From Nitrospirota bacterium (lineage in GTDB: Bacteria > Nitrospirota_A > Leptospirillia > Leptospirillales > Leptospirillaceae), in contig DAHWGX010000002.1 of the NCBI GenBank assembly GCA_027335985.1, forward strand, positions 1 through 14,109: a stretch of 14,109 bases of DNA, in the 5' to 3' direction. Position 1 is the first letter of the stretch, and each line of letters starts with the position of its first letter. Made by a program: the position numbers and the translations under genes. A model generated the notes under the pieces. The model made no database searches. It was given only the letters and a program-made list of their open reading frames with translations, and was not told the DNA's origin. Positions 1 through 7,459 of the stretch are shown piece by piece.

Positions 1-302
1 AAGGTTACGAAGGATATATCTCCCTTTTTTGTCGTCTGGAGATAGTAATCCGGATTCCACTCATATTCCTTCAGATTACTGGATATCTTTTTAGCATTCT
101 TGATCATCCAGTCCCATGTTTTGTTCTGGTAGGAAGCATGAGTCGTCCCCACGATCCGGAACACGTTGACCGATCCGGAGTCGCACCAATAGCGCCGGCG
201 GACGAACGGCAGGGAGTCCCGGAACAGGTCCTCGTCGAACGGCCGGATCGTTTCTCCGGCCCAGTGAGGGGGCATTTCACGGATGCGATCCGGAAGATTC
301 AT
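1..302 (-). CDS. Unrecognised protein, cut by the left window edge
   Basis: An open frame runs from an ATG at 302-300 to the window edge without a stop, giving about 100 residues of an incomplete protein beginning MNLPDRIREMPPHWAGE. The ATG overlaps the TGA of the upstream gene as ATGA, the coupling style used throughout this operon, which supports the start. The piece is soluble-looking and rich in aromatic residues (RRYWCDSG, TWDWMIKNAKK, YEWNPDYY), with no membrane segment. I do not recognise the family. The last ~120 bases are clearly more AT-rich than the genes to the right. Confidence 0.7.
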   Translation of the reverse strand, partial: MNLPDRIREMPPHWAGETIRPFDEDLFRDSLPFVRRRYWCDSGSVNVFRIVGTTHASYQNKTWDWMIKNAKKISSNLKEYEWNPDYYLQTTKKGDISFVT

Positions 303-667
303 GAACTTACTCTCTCTTTCTCCTCGTCGATGAGCATTTCGATAACTACGGGAGGAACGCGGTATCCGGCCTTCCCGAGCATCGTCAGGGTTTCGGCGGC
401 TTCCCCCGGCGTGTCGTAAGAAAACGTCTTCCCGTCGTACGCCAAACCGAGTGGTTCCAGATGGGCATGGTCAAGCCATTCGTGTTGCCGGGAAAGGCAT
501 GCCATCATCTCTTCCGGCGGAAGATTCCAAAAATTCCCGGGCGTCCAGGGAAACGGCTCGTCGGAAACATGTTTTCGGGAGGCCACATGGACAACAAACC
601 CGGATTCGCCCTCATAGCAATAGACATCGCATCGACAATCGTCGCTGCTGAACCGGCAATAAGCCAT
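299..667 (-). CDS. Hypothetical cysteine-containing protein (122 aa)
   Basis: Small soluble protein starting MAYCRFSSDDCRCDVYCYEG, with four cysteines in the first 17 residues, then a tryptophan-rich middle (PFPWTPGNFWNLP) and a charged C-terminus. The N-terminus resembles short proteins seen in phages and mobile elements, but I cannot assign a family or function. The start has an AAAGGA ribosome site six to eight bases upstream and lies 17 bases after the dotG stop, so it should be co-transcribed with dotG. Its stop overlaps the next start (ATGA). In IncI and Dot/Icm loci dotF/icmG usually follows dotG. This protein is much shorter and lacks the DotF membrane helix, so I do not equate them. 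Confidence 0.72.
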   Translation of the reverse strand: MAYCRFSSDDCRCDVYCYEGESGFVVHVASRKHVSDEPFPWTPGNFWNLPPEEMMACLSRQHEWLDHAHLEPLGLAYDGKTFSYDTPGEAAETLTMLGKAGYRVPPVVIEMLIDEEKERVSS

Positions 668-684
668 GTCATCCTTTCTTCGCC

Positions 685-2052
685 TTACGGCATCATGGGC
701 ATCATCGGCATTCCGTATCCGCCTCCATACCCCGGGTAGACTCCGGTCATGGGGCTGGCCGGATATCCCGGCTGGGGGACCATCGACGGGACCGGAGCGT
801 TCACAAGCCCGGGTTTGGGCTGGGTGGACCCTCCCGAGGATTCCTTTGGGAGTTTCTGGCCCGTCTCCGCCACGATCAGGAGACCCACCGGCGTGTCGGA
901 CGCCACCTTGACCGTCGTGGGCCGGTTGAAAGCGTTCATGGCGTTTCCCGAGAGCATCATTCCCGCCTGTCCCAGTCCCATCTCGCTCTGCTGAAGGAGG
1001 GTCATCCCGTTGAACCCGATGACCGGCATTCCGAAGGTCGACGGATAGGCCGTCGAGTTCGCATACATCGCCGCCTGCCCGAACCCTTGAAGGAAAGCGG
1101 CACCCAGAAGAGCCCCGTACCGGTAAAGGTAGTGGTGGTTCACGTCGGTTTCGAGACCCGACCGGAGTTTCGTTCCGGGCGATACGGCATAGGCCCCGAT
1201 CGAATCGGTTTCTCCATCCTTGTAGATGACGCGGTCGAACTTGATGACCAGGGCCCCGTGATCCCGCTGGAAGGATCCCAGGAATTTCACCCCGTCGAAC
1301 TTTCCTTCCACGGCCTGGGCGAGAACCGGCCCGGGATGGTCGGAGTTCAGCTCGTTAATGATCCGTCCGTAGAGAATCTTCCCGGCGGGGATGATCGGGA
1401 TGTTTTTCTTCGGGGAAGGTGTCCCGGATTTTGTCCCGCTGGGTTTGGCAATGGTCCCGGCTTCCGGGACTGTCCTGTTTTTCCGGACCGCAAGAACGGA
1501 GAGATTTTCACCTCCGCCGGACCAGGTCGAAAGGACCCCTCCGACCTCCTTGTCCACCGCCGACTCCTCGGCACTCCTTGCGGAAAGGAGGGCTTGTCTC
1601 ATTTTCTGATCCCGCTGCCTTTCCAGGGCCTCCCGATTCCGTTCCGCAGGGGTTCCCGAAGGTTGTTCCCGGGATACCGGGGCGGCCAAGGCCAAAGTCT
1701 CGCTTTTCCCGCTTTCCCCACCGACCGCGGGAACGCTGCTCTGTCCGCTCCGGATCGCCTGACGGGCCTCCATTTCGTTTGAGATATGGATCTTGCGGCG
1801 ATACTCCGGACTGTCGGAAACGCCGGTGGCATCTGACGTGAGTGCGGGCGCGCTGGGGACGACTGCCTGGCGGGGCCCGCTTTTGGCTCGATGCGTGAAG
1901 AAAATCACGGCCCCAAAAATCAGGATCGGTATTCCAACAAAAACAATCTTCGATTTCCATCCCCAACCGGGCGTTTTCCGGGAAGGGGGGGGAGAATCTC
2001 CGCTTCCGAGCTTGAAGTGTCCGACGATCTCGACGTCATCGCTACTGCCCAT
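685..2052 (-). CDS. dotG: DotG/IcmE (TraO-like, VirB10-family) core-complex protein of a type IVB secretion system
   Basis: Inner-membrane-anchored channel protein of a Dot/Icm-type conjugation apparatus. It has a short cytoplasmic tail, one transmembrane helix at about residues 36-53, a low-complexity charged/proline linker to ~215, and a VirB10-like C-terminal domain at ~220-398. Family hallmarks are visible: GKILYGRIINELNSDHPGPV, then FLGSFQRDHGALVIKFDRV, GAYAVSP, DVNHHYLYRYGALLGAAFLQGFGQA and the closing RPTTVKV...VGLLIV. The last 50 residues are rich in Pro, Gly and Met. At 455 aa it is near IncI TraO in size and lacks the long repeat region of Legionella DotG. The start has a GGGAGAAGG site and overlaps dotH by 11 bases, matching the icmK-icmE order. 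Confidence 0.9.
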   Translation of the reverse strand: MGSSDDVEIVGHFKLGSGDSPPPSRKTPGWGWKSKIVFVGIPILIFGAVIFFTHRAKSGPRQAVVPSAPALTSDATGVSDSPEYRRKIHISNEMEARQAIRSGQSSVPAVGGESGKSETLALAAPVSREQPSGTPAERNREALERQRDQKMRQALLSARSAEESAVDKEVGGVLSTWSGGGENLSVLAVRKNRTVPEAGTIAKPSGTKSGTPSPKKNIPIIPAGKILYGRIINELNSDHPGPVLAQAVEGKFDGVKFLGSFQRDHGALVIKFDRVIYKDGETDSIGAYAVSPGTKLRSGLETDVNHHYLYRYGALLGAAFLQGFGQAAMYANSTAYPSTFGMPVIGFNGMTLLQQSEMGLGQAGMMLSGNAMNAFNRPTTVKVASDTPVGLLIVAETGQKLPKESSGGSTQPKPGLVNAPVPSMVPQPGYPASPMTGVYPGYGGGYGMPMMPMMP

Positions 2053-3139
2053 CCTTCTCCCCCAGTTCCACCGTTTTCATCTCCCCGTCTTCTCCCGCCG
2101 CCGTGATCACGGAAACCGGAGGAAAGACATACAGTTTCATTCCGTTGGGTCCGGACACGGTCTCGGTCCAGGCCGGAGCCAGAACATCCATGTGGGTCCG
2201 GACAAAAAGGCGATTTCCGTCGAGCCAGGCCTCCATGTCCTTCGTCCCGCGGACCGGGAGGGTCCGGGCTTGCCCAGGAGGGATCCCGTCCAGATACGCC
2301 AGGATCCGGGATGAGACCAGGGGTCGAGGTTCGGAAAAAACGGGCGTTTTTGCGTTCGGTCCCCGGGCCTCGATTCGGGCGGTCACGCGGGTGTCCGAGA
2401 CCCGATCCGAGGAGACGAGCCTTAAAACCGCCGGCGTCCCCCGCCCGGCAAGCGAAAGAGCCAGGCTCGTCCACCCGACGTTGTTTTTCGGCTCCACGAC
2501 CACTCCGTTGGGCGTGGAGAGTCTCCGGACCGGAAAACTCTTCGCGTTTCCGACAATCACGTCCTCGATCGGCCAGGGGGCTCCGGTCGCGTCCACCACC
2601 GTGATGGTCGAGGCGATTCCGGGAACCAGCCGGATATCGGGAAACGGGGCGCCAGGATCGAGCGAGACCGAAACGGAGATCGCACGGCCTACCGGCGGAG
2701 ATCCATGGACCGCCTTCTGCGTTTCCTTCAAGGTCTTGCGGATCAGGTCGATATCCGAAGGCTGAAGGGGAAAATGCTTGTGGATCGTGTCCCGGACCGC
2801 TTCGTCATGAAAGTCGCTCGGTGCGGGAAGAACTGGAGGAGATGTCGGTTGCATCCCTCCGCCTCCGTCCTTCCCGGACACGGTCACCCCTGCTCCCCCT
2901 GAAGGGACCGACCCGGGGGCTTCTCCGGATGGAGGAGGCAGGATGGAAAGGGCCTGCGCCCTGGGCGGCCCCATCCGGAGCGTCGAGAAAAAGGCATACG
3001 CCGCCGCTCCCGACAGGGATGAAACAAGACAGGCGACGATCAGGACCATCGTCGAAACCGGAACCATCGAAGGCCGTTTTTCGATTTCCGGACGGTCCTC
3101 CTGTCCAAGGGCAATCTTGGGTCCGGCCGATTCCTTCAC
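2042..3139 (-). CDS. dotH: DotH/IcmK (TraN-like) outer-membrane core protein of a type IVB secretion system
   Basis: Component of the outer-membrane/periplasmic core ring that binds DotG. A hydrophobic segment at residues ~26-51 is a signal sequence or anchor. A Pro/Gly/Ser-rich spacer to ~110 precedes the conserved DotH domain (~120-360). That domain begins PLQPSDIDLIRKTLKETQKAV and includes ISVSVSLDPGAPFPDIRLVPG and VVDATGAPWPIEDV, both characteristic of IcmK/DotH/TraN. I chose the GTG at 3139: it overlaps the TGA of the lytic transglycosylase gene as GTGA, has GAGG/GGAG upstream, and gives 365 aa, close to Legionella DotH. An ATG further upstream at 3364 would run through the neighbouring gene in another frame and adds a non-conserved, proline/arginine-rich leader. 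Confidence 0.9.
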   Translation of the reverse strand: MKESAGPKIALGQEDRPEIEKRPSMVPVSTMVLIVACLVSSLSGAAAYAFFSTLRMGPPRAQALSILPPPSGEAPGSVPSGGAGVTVSGKDGGGGMQPTSPPVLPAPSDFHDEAVRDTIHKHFPLQPSDIDLIRKTLKETQKAVHGSPPVGRAISVSVSLDPGAPFPDIRLVPGIASTITVVDATGAPWPIEDVIVGNAKSFPVRRLSTPNGVVVEPKNNVGWTSLALSLAGRGTPAVLRLVSSDRVSDTRVTARIEARGPNAKTPVFSEPRPLVSSRILAYLDGIPPGQARTLPVRGTKDMEAWLDGNRLFVRTHMDVLAPAWTETVSGPNGMKLYVFPPVSVITAAGEDGEMKTVELGEKDGQ

Positions 3140-3543
3140 CGCTCCGCCTCCTTGAGCCACCGGAGGATCTTGTGCGCGACCCTTCTCCGGTATCTCCGGC
3201 TTTCTGTCGGTCGACGGGAATGATAATGGCCGATCGCCTTCCAGATGTCCCGATCCACGGCAAAAGCCCGCGCCAGAATCCAGGCCCCTACCCAGACGTT
3301 CGTACATGGGTCGTCGATCAGTTTTTGCCGTGTCGCACCGTAGCGGGAGAGGATCGGAAGCCACCGGCTATTGATTTGCATCGGACCCAGGTCCTCCGAA
3401 CCGTCCCGGTTTTTCCGGACCAGGCCCGGCCATCCTCCCTCTGCCCCCAGAATCCCGATCAGGGCCACCGGAGGAAGCCGGTAATGACTTGCTGCCGACC
3501 ACACGCACGCAACCGGAACGGAAGGGGGAAGAGCCGGCATCAT
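3136..3543 (-). CDS. VirB1-like lytic transglycosylase
   Basis: Small SLT-fold enzyme expected to cleave peptidoglycan glycan strands to make room for the transfer channel. Visible motifs are the catalytic-type glutamate in LGAEGGWPG (Glu35), GPMQIN at 53-58, IDDPCTNVWVGAWILA at ~77-91 and AIGHYHSR near 104-110, all typical of VirB1/TrbN-type transfer enzymes. The ATG at 3543 has an AGGAGGG site and overlaps the preceding stop as ATGA, giving 135 aa. The longer frame to 3672 adds a leader overlapping the upstream gene. No clear N-terminal signal peptide is visible, so export may use another route or the hydrophobic N-terminal stretch. It overlaps dotH by four bases. Confidence 0.85.
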   Translation of the reverse strand: MMPALPPSVPVACVWSAASHYRLPPVALIGILGAEGGWPGLVRKNRDGSEDLGPMQINSRWLPILSRYGATRQKLIDDPCTNVWVGAWILARAFAVDRDIWKAIGHYHSRRPTESRRYRRRVAHKILRWLKEAER

Positions 3544-3842
3544 GGAGTCACCCTCCTGGTCTTTTGCGTATCGTTCCCTTTGCTTCGGCTCCCAAGCCAC
3601 AAGAGATGCCGGACCTGCCCGACAAAAGGTCGGTCCTTGATGAAGAACCTTTGTCCGGAATCGGAAAGACACGATTCGAGTCCCTCAGAAAGCCGGTCCA
3701 GGCGAACCCTGACAGACGAGGAGCGGTCCGAGAGCCTGACCTTTCGCTCCTCGAGTTCCAGTGAGTCCGGATAAATCCCCACCTGACCCAGTTTTACCAA
3801 CAGACGGGATTCGAGATCACCATTCGATTCGCTTGCAAGCAT
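3540..3842 (-). CDS. Hypothetical protein (100 aa) between ssb and the lytic transglycosylase
   Basis: Unrecognised soluble protein beginning MLASESNGDLESRLLVKLG, mixed charged and hydrophobic, with no membrane segment and no metal motif. I chose the ATG at 3842 because a GGAGGAG site lies just upstream and leaves a clean 38-base gap after ssb. An ATG at 3884 would overlap the ssb end and has no ribosome site. Its stop overlaps the lytic transglycosylase start (ATGA), so both should be translated together. Position next to the envelope genes hints at a transfer role, but that is inference only. DotI would be expected before dotH in IncI-type loci, and this protein lacks the helix and domain of DotI. 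Confidence 0.68.
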   Translation of the reverse strand: MLASESNGDLESRLLVKLGQVGIYPDSLELEERKVRLSDRSSSVRVRLDRLSEGLESCLSDSGQRFFIKDRPFVGQVRHLLWLGSRSKGNDTQKTRRVTP

Positions 3843-3880
3843 GGCTCCTCCGAAATGGAAGAAGGGGTGAGTGCGGGCTT

Positions 3881-4270
3881 TCAAAACGAAATGTCTCCAT
3901 CGGGGATCTCAGACGCCGATTCCGGGTGTTCCATTCCGTCTTTTCCCTTTCCCTTCGCTTTCAGAAACTGCACCAGAAAAACGACCAGTTCGGTCCGGCT
4001 CTTCTTTTCGCCGCCCTGTTCCCATCGGTTCAGGCGGAGCCGTCCGTCGACAAGGACCGGGTCTCCTTTGGACAAATACTTCCCGGAGGCTTCCGCCGTG
4101 TTTCCGAAGGTGACGCACGGCATGAACAGGACATCGTTTTCCCGGTCCTTCGATTTGGGTCCGTTGACCGCGACGGTGAAGGTCGTCACCGGTTTTCCGG
4201 CGGAGGTGATCCGCTTTTCGGGATCCGCCGTCAGATGGCCCATGAGGGTGGTGTGATTGTAGGACGGCAT
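3881..4270 (-). CDS. ssb: Single-stranded DNA-binding protein
   Basis: OB-fold protein of 129 aa that coats single-stranded DNA during replication or after conjugative entry. The N-terminus MPSYNHTTLMGHLTADPE is the usual SSB start, and the core carries KPVTTFTVAVNG, CVTFGNTAE, YLSKGDPVLVDGRL and TELVV in family order. The linker is short and lysine-rich. The C-terminus (EIPDGDISF) keeps the acidic tip ending in Phe that normally recruits partner proteins, though it differs from the standard DDIPF. The ATG at 4270 has an AGGAGA site; upstream extensions of the frame lack conservation. Many conjugative plasmids carry their own ssb, and its place among transfer genes fits that. Confidence 0.93.
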   Translation of the reverse strand: MPSYNHTTLMGHLTADPEKRITSAGKPVTTFTVAVNGPKSKDRENDVLFMPCVTFGNTAEASGKYLSKGDPVLVDGRLRLNRWEQGGEKKSRTELVVFLVQFLKAKGKGKDGMEHPESASEIPDGDISF

Positions 4271-4284
4271 GGTCGTTTCTCCTT

Positions 4285-4458
4285 TCAGTCGTGAAGGTGA
4301 GGGGACACGATGTCCCGATGGCATGCGGCGCAAATGTAGACGCCGGGGTGTTCGCTTCTTATCCGGACGAATTGTCCGCATATTTCGCATTCGACCGGAA
4401 CGTCCCGTATTCGATCCGGCCCGTTCCGATTCGCCCGTCCTGAAATTTCCAACGTCAT
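4285..4458 (-). CDS. Small zinc-ribbon-like protein (57 aa)
   Basis: Tiny protein with two Cys-X2-Cys knuckles (CEICG at ~24 and CAACH at ~43) separated by about 15 residues, the arrangement of a zinc ribbon, and a histidine-bearing tail. The ATG at 4458 overlaps the dotM stop (ATGA) and has a GGAGG site. The protein ends 14 bases before the ssb start. It may bind nucleic acid or a protein partner, but no family can be named. Confidence 0.72.
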   Translation of the reverse strand: MTLEISGRANRNGPDRIRDVPVECEICGQFVRIRSEHPGVYICAACHRDIVSPHLHD

Positions 4459-5741
4459 TTCTTCTTTCCTCCAGTATCGAGATATCCAAGTTTCGCCAGA
4501 CGCCGTTCCAGGGCTTCCACCGCCCTGTCTACACGGGATTCGAACAAGGGTTCCCCTTTGGCCTCTTCCGCGTCGGAATGGGCCCGGCAACCCGCCGCCT
4601 CGACAAAGGCCACCTTCCGGCCCACCTGGTTTAAGGCGTAGAACAGGGTCCGGTCGACCGACTTGAGCCAGATGAAGTCGGAGGTCGTCAGCTGACCGTA
4701 CTTTTTGGCCGCCGAAAACAGGGCCGGAATGGCCGTGTTGACAAAGCCATGGTTCCTCATGGAACGGAGCGCTTCCGCATTCCGTTCGTATTTTTCGATC
4801 ATCCGGGCGATCGTCTCTTTTTCCTTTCCTTCCCCAGGACCGGATTGTCCGGTCCCAAAGGACCGGGCCATGTATTCGATCAGAAACTCGGAATCCTCTT
4901 TCCCGGAGGGACCCGCGAGACGGGCCAGGCAAACGGCCGCGATCCCCCAGACGTAGGAGGGACAGTCGGATAGCCGATGCCCCGGCTCGTCGGCGAAAGG
5001 GTTTCCCAACTGGGCCGAAAAGGCTGCCCGGGCAGCCCCTCTGTCGAACTGGACCGGGCCGGACGGAGTATGATCCGGATCAAACCGTTCCCCGTTTTTT
5101 CCCCGGAGAATTCCGGACCGAATAGCAAACTCCAATTCGGACCGGGCCGGCTCAGGACCGGGAGGGGCATCGGCCACGGGGAGGACTTGGGGAAAGGTCA
5201 GGGAAAGCTCCCGGACGAAGGCCCGAACGTCGAACGACTGGGACACCTTCCATCCGAATCGCTTTCCGATATCCCCCGCCCGGACCGGACCAAGAATCGA
5301 GGCTACAACCTGCCCGGCAATCTTGAGTGGTCGCCTTTTCGCCGTCACGTCGGACCGGATAAACCCCCGCGTGTAGGAGCCGACCCCGCGCCTTGCGACA
5401 AGGAACCCGAACAAGGCGAGAAGAACGGCGGCCGGTAATCTGAGAACCGAGCCTACGGAAAATGACAGATCCCGGAAGTTTTGCCAGGAATACCCTTCCA
5501 GGGTCCGGGTCGGATACGTCCGGATCGCCGCGGCCGTATCCCGGAAATTTCCCGACTGGGGGAGAAAGGGGAGATGTCCCAGGATCCCCATTTCCCATCC
5601 CCGGAAGCGGAGGGACTCCGCCAGGAGCGCCTTGTTTGCAAAATGCCAGACGACCCAACCGACGGCGGCCAGGAGAAGGATCAGGATCGGAAGTTCTTCG
5701 GCCGGGTTTTGCCGGCCCGAATTGGAGTCCGGGTTCGCCAT
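4455..5741 (-). CDS. dotM: DotM/IcmP (TrbA-like) coupling-complex protein
   Basis: Inner-membrane partner of the DotL/TrbC coupling protein, which gathers substrates for a type IVB system. Hydrophobic helices lie at residues ~18-34 and ~97-116, followed by a large cytoplasmic domain. The signature is the C-terminal block at ~329-388: RNHGFVNTAIPALFSAAKKYG, then SDFIWLKSVDRTLFYALNQVG and FVEAAGCRAH, which matches the IcmP/DotM/TrbA consensus. At 428 aa it is near the family length (~375-400). The ATG at 5741 lies two bases after the previous stop with only a weak, distant GGAAG, so translation is probably coupled. The coupling protein itself is not in the window, although its second partner DotN is. 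Confidence 0.88.
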   Translation of the reverse strand: MANPDSNSGRQNPAEELPILILLLAAVGWVVWHFANKALLAESLRFRGWEMGILGHLPFLPQSGNFRDTAAAIRTYPTRTLEGYSWQNFRDLSFSVGSVLRLPAAVLLALFGFLVARRGVGSYTRGFIRSDVTAKRRPLKIAGQVVASILGPVRAGDIGKRFGWKVSQSFDVRAFVRELSLTFPQVLPVADAPPGPEPARSELEFAIRSGILRGKNGERFDPDHTPSGPVQFDRGAARAAFSAQLGNPFADEPGHRLSDCPSYVWGIAAVCLARLAGPSGKEDSEFLIEYMARSFGTGQSGPGEGKEKETIARMIEKYERNAEALRSMRNHGFVNTAIPALFSAAKKYGQLTTSDFIWLKSVDRTLFYALNQVGRKVAFVEAAGCRAHSDAEEAKGEPLFESRVDRAVEALERRLAKLGYLDTGGKKK

Positions 5742-5743
5742 GA

Positions 5744-5929
5744 TCAGCAGACTTCCGATTCAGGGTCCAGTCCCGCCATTTCCCCTCCCAAAGACAGGTG
5801 GAATGTCTTGACGAATTCGATCAGTTCTTCGAGCGCTTCCCGTGTTTCGAACGTTGCGGGGGTTTCGGGCGGAGAAGCCACGAACTCCTCGAGAATTTGC
5901 ACAGCCAGTGCCAGTTGTTCGGGATTCAT
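5744..5929 (-). CDS. Hypothetical acidic small protein (61 aa)
   Basis: Short acidic, mostly helical-looking protein beginning MNPEQLALAVQILEEFVAS, with a second predicted helix FETREALEELIEFVKTF. No motif or family is recognised. The ATG at 5929 was chosen because GGAGGAAAA stands just upstream and it leaves a 14-base gap after the previous stop. Further upstream ATGs lack a ribosome site. It abuts dotM (two-base gap), which suggests linked expression. Confidence 0.65.
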   Translation of the reverse strand: MNPEQLALAVQILEEFVASPPETPATFETREALEELIEFVKTFHLSLGGEMAGLDPESEVC

Positions 5930-5943
5930 GGATTTTCCTCCGA

Positions 5944-6399
5944 TCAGTCGCATTTGAGGTCGTCGTCCCACGCCTCCTCCGGCTCCCTCTCTGTCGGGGC
6001 CAGGGGAATCTCAGGAAGACGGGGAGCAGGTTCCGGTACGGACGAAAGAACCTCCATATCGGACAACCCGAATCCCCGTTTCAGAGCCATTTCGGACGCC
6101 CGCTTGACGAAGTCTTCCGGTCCCTCGAAGCGGAGGGTCGTCCATCCCTTGAGACCGGCAAGTTCAAGCATGGCTTCTATCTCGCGGTCGGATCCGGTCT
6201 TGCCAAGGACCCGGTCCCCTTCGTCGACCAGGCTCGATGAAGGCAGTTCAAGCCCGACCCTTGGAGGATCCATCGGGACGATGGTCCACTCCGGAAGCCT
6301 CTTTCGGATCTCCCGAAGGTAGTCCTCAAAATCCTGTTTTTCCGGCTTTGAGTTCCGCTCTTCCGGAGCGGGCGCTCTCTTTCCGCTCATCATCTTCAT
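5944..6399 (-). CDS. Stand-alone LPD7-like protein (151 aa)
   Basis: Contains, at about residues 70-112, a segment of the kind found in large relaxase/primase polyproteins (large polyvalent protein-associated domain 7): REIEAMLELAGLKGWTTLRF followed by EGPEDFVKRASEMALKRGFG. In relaxases this module sits C-terminal to the nicking domain; here it stands alone, with a charged N-terminal extension and an acidic tail. A role with transferred DNA or a separate relaxase is an inference. The ATG at 6399 has GGGAGG six bases upstream and overlaps the preceding small ORF as ATGA; the in-frame ATGs at 6393 and 6390 are less well placed. Confidence 0.68.
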   Translation of the reverse strand: MKMMSGKRAPAPEERNSKPEKQDFEDYLREIRKRLPEWTIVPMDPPRVGLELPSSSLVDEGDRVLGKTGSDREIEAMLELAGLKGWTTLRFEGPEDFVKRASEMALKRGFGLSDMEVLSSVPEPAPRLPEIPLAPTEREPEEAWDDDLKCD

Positions 6400-6491
6400 C
6401 CAGCACCTCCCGCGGTCGTCCGAATCGCGTCCAGAAAATCCTTCAGGTTTCCCTCCAGGTTCCGGACACATGGTGTGAGCCGATTCACCAT
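6396..6491 (-). CDS. Possible 31-residue peptide
   Basis: A small frame fills the gap between the antirepressor-domain gene and the LPD7-like gene. It starts ATG GTG at 6491, ends TGA at 6396-6398 overlapping the next ATG (ATGA), and encodes MVNRLTPCVRNLEGNLKDFLDAIRTTAGGAG. Its ribosome site is weak (CGGGAA directly before the ATG) and there is no recognisable domain. The fit to the gap and the overlap favour it, but ATGA overlaps arise easily by chance. Confidence 0.35.
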   Translation of the reverse strand: MVNRLTPCVRNLEGNLKDFLDAIRTTAGGAG

Positions 6492-6497
6492 TTCCCG

Positions 6498-7409
6498 TCA
6501 CAGCGTCTTTCCACCAAAAAAAGGAATAAGAGTCGGCGTCTTGATCGTTTTTCGAAAAATGGCCAGGGCCTCTTCGAGAACGGGAAGGTCGTCCGGCTCC
6601 TGATAGTAGTTCGCCAGGATTTCCCGTCCCCGGATGAGCATCGGGCGCTTGCCCGGCTCCCTTCCCCGGACTTTGCGGTAGACCTCGGCCACGAACCGTC
6701 CGAATTGCATCGCGTTCCCTCCGGAGGCGGAAATTCCATGACTTTCAAGCCATGAGGACAGATCGACCATCACCTTGGGGGAAGGAACCTCCCCCGTGAG
6801 TAGCGAGACCGAATGCTCGACCACCCGACGGACATAACGGATGTCAAAGATTCCCCGGCTCTGGAGATCGAAAGCCATCTCCTTGAGCTTCATCGCCTTG
6901 TCCGCCTGGAACTTCATCATCTCGAGGCGCATTCTGCCCCGCTCGATTTCCGGATCGGGGGCCGGAGCCGTCGCCCGGGAATATTCGGCCAGGGCCTGGC
7001 GGACGACCTTCTTGAGATCGGACTCCTGAACACGGGGATTGATGACGGCACCGGCGTTCCAGTACTTCCACAACACCTCGTCGCACTCGTTCTGGTACTG
7101 AATGATCTTTTCGCGGATCTCGGGTTTGACCTTGTTAGGGGAGATGGTCATCAACCAGGCGGCTGTCTTGCGAAGAGGCAGGCAAATGGCCTGCTGATCA
7201 CCACTTTTGGAAGGGATTGAGATAATCTCAATCCCCCATCGCTTGGGGTTGGATTTCAATTTTGTGAACTGCCCGGCCCAATCCATCCCCATCCCCTCGA
7301 CGATGGGTTTCATGGCAACGTAAGGTTCACCGTCGACATCGACAAGCACGAGATTGTTTCCGTAAAAAGGAACTTCGAGAGATTTGATTTCCGTCATTGC
7401 CTTGTCCAT
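6498..7409 (-). CDS. Phage antirepressor-type protein with P22_AR_N domain
   Basis: The N-terminal ~10-120 residues match the P22 antirepressor N-terminal domain: VPFYGNNLVLVDVDGEPYVAMKPIVEGMGMDWAGQ, then CLPLRKTAAWLMTISPNKVKPEIREK and ECDEVLWKYW. In phages such proteins bind a repressor and relieve it. The remaining ~180 residues contain a charged helical stretch (ERGRMRLEMMKFQADKAMKLKEM) and a C-terminal part I do not recognise. The ATG at 7409 has AAGGAGG six bases upstream, giving 303 aa. The gene lies inside a conjugation operon, so it may tune a repressor of the element, or the domain may have been adopted for another DNA-related job. Confidence 0.8.
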   Translation of the reverse strand: MDKAMTEIKSLEVPFYGNNLVLVDVDGEPYVAMKPIVEGMGMDWAGQFTKLKSNPKRWGIEIISIPSKSGDQQAICLPLRKTAAWLMTISPNKVKPEIREKIIQYQNECDEVLWKYWNAGAVINPRVQESDLKKVVRQALAEYSRATAPAPDPEIERGRMRLEMMKFQADKAMKLKEMAFDLQSRGIFDIRYVRRVVEHSVSLLTGEVPSPKVMVDLSSWLESHGISASGGNAMQFGRFVAEVYRKVRGREPGKRPMLIRGREILANYYQEPDDLPVLEEALAIFRKTIKTPTLIPFFGGKTL

Positions 7410-7459
7410 CAAGATCCTCCTTTTCCGAGTTAAAACGCTACCTTGAGATACCAAACTCT

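Noticed and set aside
3137..3364. Longer N-terminus for DotH from an ATG at 3364
   Set aside because: It would overlap most of the lytic transglycosylase gene and adds non-conserved sequence. The GTG at 3139 has a ribosome site and stop-start overlap and gives normal family length.
2821..3774. 317-codon plus-strand open frame
   Set aside because: Antisense to dotH, the lytic transglycosylase and the 100-residue gene, all of which have family motifs or good starts; composition is typical of a shadow frame.
3540..3842. DotI/IcmL identity for the 100-residue protein
   Set aside because: It lacks a membrane helix and is about half the length of DotI, with no matching motif.
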